A stretch of DNA of 10,838 bases from Rickettsiales bacterium. Lineage in GTDB: Bacteria > Pseudomonadota > Alphaproteobacteria > Rickettsiales > UBA1997. Below the pieces are notes generated by a model that was not told where the DNA came from, ran no database searches, and saw only the letters and a list, made by a program, of their open reading frames with translations. This document shows, piece after piece, positions 7,201 through 10,838 of this stretch. Positions within the stretch are counted from its first letter, which is position 1; each line of letters starts with the position of its first letter. Location of the stretch: NCBI GenBank assembly GCA_031283795.1, contig JAITBB010000042.1:1-10838 (forward strand), given 5' to 3'. Position numbers and translations under genes: made by a program.

Positions 7201-8660
7201 CCACTTTGACAGGTTCTCCAGCAATTTACTTTTCTATGTCAGAAACTCTGCAGCGGGCTATTGCCGACCTTGGGTCCGGAGGGAGCTATAGATATGTCTA
7301 TGGAAGTGCTACCATCAACGGCTTTGCTCCCAGTCTGAACGGTGAAATGAGAATCATCAGGGTCTCAAGCACTAACAGAGATAATCTCGATCTTCCTATT
7401 CCATCTAATGACCAGGAAAAATCTAGGGGAGCCAAACTTGTCTTCTCAGAGAATGAGGGAGAGAAGGACTATGGAACTGTCCAGATTGTAGTGATGGAAC
7501 CGGAAGAGGTAATTAGAGATATTCTAGAGAGGAATAACAGCCAGATGGATGAGCAGGAGAAGAATGCTGCGCTGGTTTTCCTGACCTCCGAGGCTAAAAG
7601 GAGCTCTGAACTCTCCGATGCCATCGAGTCTGAGGACTGGTCTAGAGTGGATAGAATTCAGAGGGAGGGCAATCCCGACAGAAATATGGCTGTCCAGACA
7701 AGGGCCATGGAGATTCCCATTCTGCTGCTGGCGGATATGATAGAGAATAGGCTATCCTTCCTGACCAATGAACCTCCTAGGCTAGAAACTGCTCTACTGG
7801 TAGCTGCGGTCGGTAGAAAAAGTTATGGTTCCCTGAAGGAGAAAATGGTTAGCTCTGCTCTTCTAAATAGACTCTGGTCCCAACTCCTCCTAAATTTTGG
7901 AAGTCAAGAGTTGGACAACAGCATGGACATATCTGGAGTTGGGTTTGTTCTGGGTATAGATCATAGACTTAGAGATGATTTCATCGTGGGCGCCACCCTA
8001 AACATTAGTAGCAATGACACTAGTGGAGAGGATAGAAAGATGTCGAACAGCATCACGGCCCTGTCATTCTATGGAGACTACGACCTTAGGACTAGAAATC
8101 TCAAGGATCTTCACCTCTCCACCACTATGACCTATGGATTCACTAGCGGCAAGGACAATGACTACGAGGGTAAGGGTAGTGTCTTCTACCTTGCTCCTAG
8201 AGTTAGCTATGACATGGCTATGAAAAATTTGGAGAGGAAGAATCTAAGGAACATTGTCCTAGCTCCGGAAATAGCCATCAGGTACTTCAGAGTTCACAGA
8301 GACGAACAGAGTGGGAATGGCAATAAAATATCCCCGGTCAACAGAAACATCCTGACCCTGGCTCCTATGGCCAGAGCCTCAGCCATCTTCAGAGAGAAAT
8401 TCGAATTGAACGCTAGACTGGGTTTTGGCTATGATATCTACAATGGAGGAGATGATTCCTACTCTATCACTATGTATGATGGCTCTAGCTACCAGCTAGC
8501 TAGCAGAAGCAAGAACCCGGCAAAATTCTCGATGGAGCTGGGTCTGGGCCTTGGCTATCAGCTTCCCTATAACACAAGGGTATCCCTCGGCTACAGTGGA
8601 AGATATTCCTCTGGACTGACAAATAATGGCATCAACCTGAATGTTGACTGGAGGTTCTAG
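1128..8660 (+). CDS. Giant type Va autotransporter adhesin with Pmp-like and novel repeat modules
   Basis: This encodes about 2,510 residues of a secreted surface protein. Order from ATG 1128: signal peptide 1-44 (QKRR, hydrophobic stretch, cleavage likely after ALRA); Pmp-like FxxN/GGA[ILV] segment about 75-171; two large related modules about 173-1132; five complete 136-153 residue modules plus a divergent sixth, about 1133-2090; helical linker about 2126-2248; autotransporter beta-barrel 2249-2510 ending in DWRF. The C-terminal Phe and the LWSQLL...GVGFVLGIDHRL pattern fit the PF03797 barrel. The passenger would cross the outer membrane and probably act in host contact, as rickettsial Sca and chlamydial Pmp proteins do; that role is inferred. 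The frame stays open to a TTG at 1107. ATG 1128 is chosen, but no start has a good ribosome-binding site; ATG 1182 would give a conventional 26-residue signal peptide. The gene is intact and transcribed alone. Confidence 0.92.
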   Translation: MNVWNFMESKNLSSDHFSMGQKRRAWVSLTCLLFLGCGAEALRAENISISGPQSSRINVSSGQILTNSGQVSFSQLTNALDNGGALYIGAGGGAILDSLIGGGTLEFTSNSAANGGAVYVASGGQLTLGGSVKFTGNSAANGGAIYVAGGGQLTLAGSAEFSNNTATITNLGDALYNSGTANFSLGTDDTITFVDGIYNTGSVNVMGTLGSLFKIEKDVQFRTDDLRSAGSLLVKGEVDLYIAGPILQNKISFQEQPILSFIAHTNAVSELTGNQTGGYISAKTISGDTTIKFFFGKNIYGQTSKKHINPYNYAIGSEDDDYDSFKPSIELFPDTFKKNGISLSKVASKPTESFKKGMSLQIYFIETTCLFNSNGGSYCFESASTVTVTNMISSHEIMELRDISTSIIDLDANSAQYAHILGPILFDAIGAGSVDGVLRVGNNDNLVLWAGGVGKYKDIVFKNTMAKADIHNTGRGSNGVDIILEANRSLQLSKGISGTNGRLKVTGPGTLVLEGIIDQYTIDFEKNPTIFLKRIKESDSHILVQNNGSLAGSVIFRTEITGAEALTFLGDANQGVYKYLRSPEGGTLGDGTATVSGRGSVIDDPTFGIFIEPDSTDYSLIVHRRRFIGSDQTVTYEGSHTFSSGMSDNEEAAEGWSDDANGHGSIYNLGTLEFILGANDRVVFDDNRFDSSLNSIYNAGSMVVEGALGSYFKLGKNVKILTDDEKTVGRLLIRGGVEFALFGSVVQRTIEFQGLRNSWPHLDVILAALDNKNKTTRADRTTVGGGYMEVSDSISGFFVVEAIFSESGQYPITTSSGDGEYRYAYGLTDFSTFNPIIYPEFPRHPEFPKTNDQNEIVYGLSLGDSGVGKSTLYFRFPQSTYILSGLLTGGCTGTEDCAKSGLITNRGAMDIGFSIADVAIDLSYTSTNGLVLLQGPVIFDSMGSGADYVIKLGSYDSLYLWARDADRSIVFKDTQASKRDIYGVNTGDIYVTMEANAYVQLSKGIEGGNNLIVTGPGRLVVGEVVKDKYITFENSPILQFDIETLDEVGTVGAGSHIELHNGGTITGSARIAVTLPDSMDSFDSGKYTYIKLGTSPTTSNFTPTSMGFTELRGEYYGVQINLGSHSVTLRKSLTGDITETRTITAGVTESIVNAVLGTSSGEAMVIEGGAEAILDGTLTLKPNAYESGSKRLSGSEISVGEEGAISGAPQISLDLSKISLLLSSLNMVEYKYIQGYVDWVKFTPTLDPEVEFGDAVYRVLFKVGDQSTITFRGGLSGDIGEKLTVEAGVTENIHNVIFAVENDEAALEVKTGGTVIISGNLTLKPSSYSADPGGAVGQFMGSHIVVREGATLRSGDNGVTLHLDLSNVTENFSGGGIYNYIHLNPRALMGDYEAHMDMNYDTFSNKEYDLAHSISPTYGTVAVLVTDITGEISSKMMVEAGRSKSIYDVIFNAADGEILEVETGGTAIFSGTLVLKPWSYDTNLLTGNYILVHSGSVISGNPTISLDMTSISDDFVLARYNYIQGSGANMNNFGPTLAPDFLTIEGHPYDLEIESGDIVLRRSLGGTISDKQTVETGSTESIRDATLATGEEEALDIESGAGAILKGSLTLKPTAYSEGRLTGNTILVQEGGFIRGEVNIVLDMTDISGHFTRAEYNYIQGEGDWTELTPTLASDIATMNNVNYDVLFKTGDLGVLILWGDIAGYELTEKFTIRNGKTKNIRNAIFNVEGTEGALEVQGTATISETLTLRPKSYTANALLGNQIIVTNGGSLTSLGVMVGVNLADISSHFTRAEYNYIQGEGDWSGFAQQLSPTGTLMDRTYDVLQGDDGVLLVWGDLEGNITEKFKVDNGRTKRIADAHFLGISNISDYGIGALEVMGGGTARIEKTTIFENNVGGNNGAGAVKIHSGGELAIVFSGAGEYVKFLNNRIGDNSGVPSDVVNSGSIILDNLGVLEFEGGGIEGDGSITLGNYSKLSLSGASLRQGAVSFGDETLLSLTIDTLDANPEETERNTRGGLGGMLWSSTTLTGSPAIYFSMSETLQRAIADLGSGGSYRYVYGSATINGFAPSLNGEMRIIRVSSTNRDNLDLPIPSNDQEKSRGAKLVFSENEGEKDYGTVQIVVMEPEEVIRDILERNNSQMDEQEKNAALVFLTSEAKRSSELSDAIESEDWSRVDRIQREGNPDRNMAVQTRAMEIPILLLADMIENRLSFLTNEPPRLETALLVAAVGRKSYGSLKEKMVSSALLNRLWSQLLLNFGSQELDNSMDISGVGFVLGIDHRLRDDFIVGATLNISSNDTSGEDRKMSNSITALSFYGDYDLRTRNLKDLHLSTTMTYGFTSGKDNDYEGKGSVFYLAPRVSYDMAMKNLERKNLRNIVLAPEIAIRYFRVHRDEQSGNGNKISPVNRNILTLAPMARASAIFREKFELNARLGFGYDIYNGGDDSYSITMYDGSSYQLASRSKNPAKFSMELGLGLGYQLPYNTRVSLGYSGRYSSGLTNNGINLNVDWRF
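1455..1593 (+). repeat. 81-bp tandem repeat in the Pmp-like segment
   Basis: Bases 1455-1512 and 1536-1593 are nearly identical, with two or a few mismatches, at a period of 81 bases (27 residues). Each codes an N-S-A-A-N-G-G-A-[VI]-Y-V-A-x-G-G-Q-L-T-L pattern, and FTSN, FTGN and FSNN precede or follow. These are the FxxN and GGA[ILV] motifs of chlamydial polymorphic membrane proteins, which form rungs of a beta-helix. The near identity points to recent duplication or gene conversion. Confidence 0.85.
1644..4523 (+). repeat. Two large tandem related passenger modules (A1 1644-3116, A2 3117-4523)
   Basis: The two halves align collinearly at an initial offset of 1,473 bases. Matching landmarks are LYNSGTANFSLGTDD / IYNLGTLEFILGAND; YNTGSVNVMGTLGS / YNAGSMVVEGALGS; LGPILFDAIGAGS / QGPVIFDSMGSGA; LQLSKGISG / VQLSKGIEG; and TGPGTLVLEG / TGPGRLVVGE. 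The last pair resembles passenger-associated repeat motifs (PATR, PF12951). Each half has one cysteine pair and two Y-x-Y motifs spaced 266 residues apart. A1 carries a longer tail. Protein similarity is clear but the DNA has diverged, so this duplication is old. Module borders are approximate. Confidence 0.8.
4524..7340 (+). repeat. Five complete and one divergent ~140-residue passenger modules (B1-B6)
   Basis: Units begin near 4524, 4950, 5409, 5817, 6231 and 6639, giving complete lengths of 142, 153, 136, 138 and 136 residues. Each starts with a [LI]-x-G-x-I-like segment then a V-x-x-G-x-[TS]-x-x-I turn, followed by ALEV-x-x-GG-like strands, an L-[TV]-L-[KR]-P-x-[SA]-Y motif, an [IL]-x-LDM-like strand, then Y-[NK]-Y-I-[QH], usually followed by F-x-P-T-L. 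B6 keeps the start but has a different centre with an FENN / GAGAV Pmp-like stretch and ends with YRYVYG...FAPSL. The pattern suggests a beta-solenoid subunit. I do not recognise it as a named Pfam family. Confidence 0.8.
6063..6539 (+). repeat. Near-identical 60-base blocks in modules B4 and B5
   Basis: Bases 6063-6122 and 6480-6539 differ at only two positions, both synonymous or conservative (G/A), and code the shared DIS[GS]HFTRAEYNYIQGEGDW segment. Flanking parts of the same modules are much more diverged, which points to a recent local gene conversion or recombination between modules. Confidence 0.9.
7872..8660 (+). other. Autotransporter beta-barrel translocator domain
   Basis: The last 262 residues form the outer-membrane translocator: alternating amphipathic strands starting LWSQLLLNFGSQE, then SGVGFVLGIDHRLRDDFIVGATL, ending GINLNVDWRF with the terminal Phe recognised by the BAM complex. 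Length fits the 250-300 residue family norm. It is preceded by a charged helical region (about 7503-7871, EEVIRDILERNN onward) that probably threads the pore. Confidence 0.9.
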
Positions 8661-8675
8661 GGATTCGCAGGTCTG

Positions 8676-8691
8676 GTGGGAACTATTCCAC
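8676..8691. terminator. Weak hairpin between convergent genes
   Basis: GTGGGA (8676-8681) pairs with TTCCAC (8686-8691) around a four-base loop, with one G-T pair, inside the 47-base spacer between the convergent autotransporter and holA genes. No T-run follows on either strand, so it is at best a poor intrinsic terminator. Nothing else is seen in the spacer. Confidence 0.2.
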
Positions 8692-8707
8692 GATGTGTCG
8701 GCGGGCT

Positions 8708-9718
8708 CTAGATTAGATACTGTAGCAGAAAATTATCTAGCTCTAGAGTGGCATCGAAAGAACTGAATTTTACACTCTTCTCAATCCCAACCATCTTCTC
8801 TAGAAGCAAACCAATGCCCTCTGCGGTCCATTTGCCTATGTAGCGCCTCATGGAGTCCTGGGATTTCCAGAATATCCTCTCGACTGTGAATATGTTCTCT
8901 AGGTTCCCACCATCCTCTAGCATACGACACATTCTCTGGAGCATAAGAAAATGTCTGATCATTGCCCGCAGCACAGCTATCGGTTCCGCGCCTCCGCCGA
9001 GGATTCTGTTCATTGACTCAAGGGTGGCTTTCCTGTCTAGACTACAAAAATTATTGAGAAGGTCGTCCAGACTTGAGGCCGTGCTATCGACTAGACAATT
9101 CTGCACATCATCCATAGAGACAACTCTGTCTTCTCCACCCTTATAGAGGTATAACTTCTGGATTTCATTTTCCAGAGTCGTGCTGCTAGCGCCAATGCTG
9201 GATATGTAGCTAATCACATTTGAATTTGCGGTCAGATTATATTCCTGCAACTTTTTCCTGATGAAAACTGCCAGGTCTGCCGAAGTTTCGCTATAGCACG
9301 GAATGCAGGCTATGTGTTTTGATTTCTCCGAATATTTTCTAAGAGATGAACTGGTTTCTAGCGAATCTGATGTGATGAGTAGAAAATTTCTATTGTTCAC
9401 TAGGTTGGTGTTGTCAAATAGATTTTCCAGATGTTTTGTGAACATATTCCCCCTGTCTAGCAGTTTCAACAGAAACAGTGTGTTGGCCGAAAACATGGAA
9501 ATTGCCACAAATCTCTCGGCCAGAGCACCCTCGTCCCCCTTTATATCTTCGGGAGCTATGGTGCTGGTCTCATACCCCTTTTCCAGAAAAATATTCACTA
9601 TTTCTCTACATCTCAGTCCCATAGAGGAATCCACATCTCCATAGAGAAGTGCGGCACTAAAGTCAGAGTTCGGAAGGCTCTTCACCGTAGAGTTGATGTT
9701 CCTATTTTCTATTTTCAT
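8708..9718 (-). CDS. holA: DNA polymerase III subunit delta
   Basis: This 336-residue protein matches the delta subunit of the clamp loader, which opens the sliding clamp for the replicative polymerase in the cytoplasm. The N-terminus has the degenerate AAA+ nucleotide site of the family (ALLYGDVDSSMGLRCREI, residues 23-40). LENEIQKLYLYKGG (182-195) and DVQNCLVDSTASSLDDLLN (205-223) match the second-domain hallmarks. AEPIAVLRAMIRHFLMLQRM (244-263) and RIFWKSQDSMRRYIGKWT (281-298) match the third domain, the latter in the style of alphaproteobacterial HolA. Length is normal. ATG 9718 follows the stop of the preceding small gene by five bases, so it is co-transcribed and probably translationally coupled; the GGTGG upstream is a weak ribosome-binding site. 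Confidence 0.88.
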   Translation of the reverse strand: MKIENRNINSTVKSLPNSDFSAALLYGDVDSSMGLRCREIVNIFLEKGYETSTIAPEDIKGDEGALAERFVAISMFSANTLFLLKLLDRGNMFTKHLENLFDNTNLVNNRNFLLITSDSLETSSSLRKYSEKSKHIACIPCYSETSADLAVFIRKKLQEYNLTANSNVISYISSIGASSTTLENEIQKLYLYKGGEDRVVSMDDVQNCLVDSTASSLDDLLNNFCSLDRKATLESMNRILGGGAEPIAVLRAMIRHFLMLQRMCRMLEDGGNLENIFTVERIFWKSQDSMRRYIGKWTAEGIGLLLEKMVGIEKSVKFSSFDATLELDNFLLQYLI

Positions 9719-9723
9719 ATCGT

Positions 9724-9942
9724 CTAGCCACCACCAATCATGTTCGAACAGCAGAGACTAGTGAGTCCACGCCGGATCTTTTGAATTCTCATTTTTGGGC
9801 TCTCCTCACCTCTAGGGACGGCCAATTTTTCCACATCAATCATTCTTCTCGCAGCTATCACTATCATATACTGATCATCTCTGGAAAATGCACGGAGAAG
9901 TGGAGGGGAATCATCTATTTTTCTCGATAAAGAGACCGGCAT
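9724..9942 (-). CDS. rpoZ: Small protein resembling RNA polymerase omega subunit
   Basis: This 72-residue frame fills the gap between gatA and holA exactly: it overlaps the gatA end by 32 bases and stops five bases before holA, which supports a real gene. DDQYMIVIAARRMIDVEK resembles the omega signature [ND]RFxLVxxAxxRAxxL, and EESPKMRIQKIRRGL resembles the following KPxVxALRxIxxG segment. The distance from the start to the signature also fits omega. Omega helps assemble and stabilise RNA polymerase by binding beta-prime. Identity with the consensus is low and the usual MARxTxEDC start is not recognisable. ATG 9942 is the only reasonable start, though it has no clear ribosome-binding site. 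It could instead be an unrelated small protein. Confidence 0.55.
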   Translation of the reverse strand: MPVSLSRKIDDSPPLLRAFSRDDQYMIVIAARRMIDVEKLAVPRGEESPKMRIQKIRRGLTSLCCSNMIGGG

Positions 9943-10838
9943 TCAGAATGGTTTGCTCATCAAAATGTCTTCCCATCAGCTGCACACCCATTGGCAAATT
10001 TCTGCTGTCAAATCCAATGGGCACGACCAGACCCGGCAGACCGGCCATATTGGCCGGACAAACAAAGAGGTCATTCAGATAGTTTGATTCCATATTCTTC
10101 AATTTCTCAGTCTCCGTCGGATCCAGTGGGAACGCTGTCTGGGGTGTGGCCGGAGTCAGAATGAAGGACACCTGAGATAGGGCGCTCAGAAATTCATTGG
10201 TCAATTTTCTTCTCACCCTCTGGGCCTTGAGAAAATACTTTTCGTAGTTTTCCGATGAGGAGAAGAAATAACCTAGCAAGATTCTCTTTTTAATGTTATC
10301 GCAGAATCCTTCGGACCTGGATTTAAGGTAAAGATCCTCGAGAGATCTCGTATTCCCGCCATATCTGTGGCCATATCTGATACCGTCATACCTAGCTAGA
10401 TTTGAGGCTAGCTCTGTATAGGAGAGGACTATGTACAGCTCCGGAACATAGTCAATGGTTGGGATGGATATTTCCACGATCTCACAACCCTCTCTGCGGA
10501 ACGCATCTAGGATTCTATAGAATCCGTCATAGATGTCTCTGTTGACCTTGTCATCCAAACCCAGAAATTGTCTAATGACACCAATTTTACCAAATTTACC
10601 AGTTGGTTTCAGATTTCCATAGAAATTTATGGGCTCATCTCTGTAGCTCGTCGAATCCTTCTCATCGTAGCCACAGAGCACATCCATGAGATAGGCAGCA
10701 TCTTCAATATTTTTCGTCAGGGTCCCGGCCTGGTCAAAGGAGCTTGCATAGGCCACCGCACCATATCTTGATATTCTCCCGTAGGTTGGCTTCAGACCCA
10801 CTAGATTACATAGTGCTGCCGGCTGACGCACAGAACCT
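9911..10838 (-). CDS. gatA: Asp-tRNA(Asn)/Glu-tRNA(Gln) amidotransferase subunit A (3' part, truncated by window)
   Basis: This is the C-terminal two thirds (about 309 residues) of GatA, the glutaminase subunit of GatCAB, which converts mischarged Asp-tRNA(Asn) and/or Glu-tRNA(Gln) to the correct aminoacyl-tRNA. The visible part starts inside the amidase signature at GSVRQPAALCNLVGLKPTYGRISRYG. The Ser of GS-x-RQPA is the nucleophile of the Ser-cisSer-Lys triad; the other two residues lie beyond the edge. SSFDQAGTLTKN and the late ANMAGLPGLVVPIGF...PMGVQLMGRHFDE block are standard GatA. The remaining length fits a roughly 485-residue enzyme. The GTG at 10831 is internal, not the start. It leads a gatA - rpoZ-like - holA operon, and its presence suggests the host makes Asn- or Gln-tRNA indirectly. 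Confidence 0.95.
   Translation of the reverse strand, partial: GSVRQPAALCNLVGLKPTYGRISRYGAVAYASSFDQAGTLTKNIEDAAYLMDVLCGYDEKDSTSYRDEPINFYGNLKPTGKFGKIGVIRQFLGLDDKVNRDIYDGFYRILDAFRREGCEIVEISIPTIDYVPELYIVLSYTELASNLARYDGIRYGHRYGGNTRSLEDLYLKSRSEGFCDNIKKRILLGYFFSSSENYEKYFLKAQRVRRKLTNEFLSALSQVSFILTPATPQTAFPLDPTETEKLKNMESNYLNDLFVCPANMAGLPGLVVPIGFDSRNLPMGVQLMGRHFDEQTILNAGLFIEKNR

Noticed and set aside
8850..9644. Plus-strand open frames opposite holA
   Set aside because: The holA frame matches the delta-subunit domains throughout; the opposite frames show no family features.
10568..10771. Plus-strand open frame inside gatA
   Set aside because: It is antisense to strongly conserved GatA sequence and has no features of its own.

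Overview
The window looks like chromosomal DNA of a host-associated Gram-negative bacterium, most likely an alphaproteobacterium of the Rickettsiales/Holosporales type. The HolA-like protein carries an 'IFWKSQDSMRRYIGKW' segment resembling the alphaproteobacterial HolA C-terminal domain. The giant outer-membrane autotransporter is organised like rickettsial Sca/Omp and chlamydial Pmp proteins. An Rpn-family nuclease, a family expanded in several intracellular lineages, is present. The lineage call is inference. Base composition is moderate by eye and the tetranucleotide CTAG, usually rare in bacteria, is common here.

Layout. Left end, minus strand (1-967): a full-length Rpn/PDDEXK_2 nuclease gene. 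Inside it is a strong ribosome-binding site and ATG that would yield an 82-residue C-terminal protein, the arrangement of intragenic RpnS antitoxins. Directly downstream, with its ribosome-binding site overlapping the nuclease stop codon, lies a diverged second copy of exactly that small ORF; it runs off the left edge. About 160 bases (968-1127) separate the nuclease from a divergently transcribed giant gene and carry overlapping promoter-like elements and an imperfect inverted repeat.

Centre, plus strand (1128-8660): a type V autotransporter of about 2,510 residues. It has a signal peptide, a short Pmp-like stretch with FxxN and GGA[ILV] motifs, two large (about 460-490 residue) related modules each with a cysteine pair and a GPGxLxx motif, five complete 136-153 residue modules plus a sixth divergent one, a helical linker, and a C-terminal beta-barrel ending in Phe. 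A Y-x-Y motif, mostly followed by a FxPx-like segment, recurs ten times through both kinds of module.

Right end, minus strand (8708-10838): a tightly packed housekeeping operon read gatA (partial) - rpoZ-like small gene - holA, with a 32-base overlap and a 5-base gap. It converges on the autotransporter across 47 bases holding only a weak hairpin.

Most interesting points: the nested and duplicated RpnS-like ORFs with conserved translation signals, and the apparently uncatalogued repeat architecture of the autotransporter passenger. No tRNA, rRNA, CRISPR array or insertion-sequence ends were seen.
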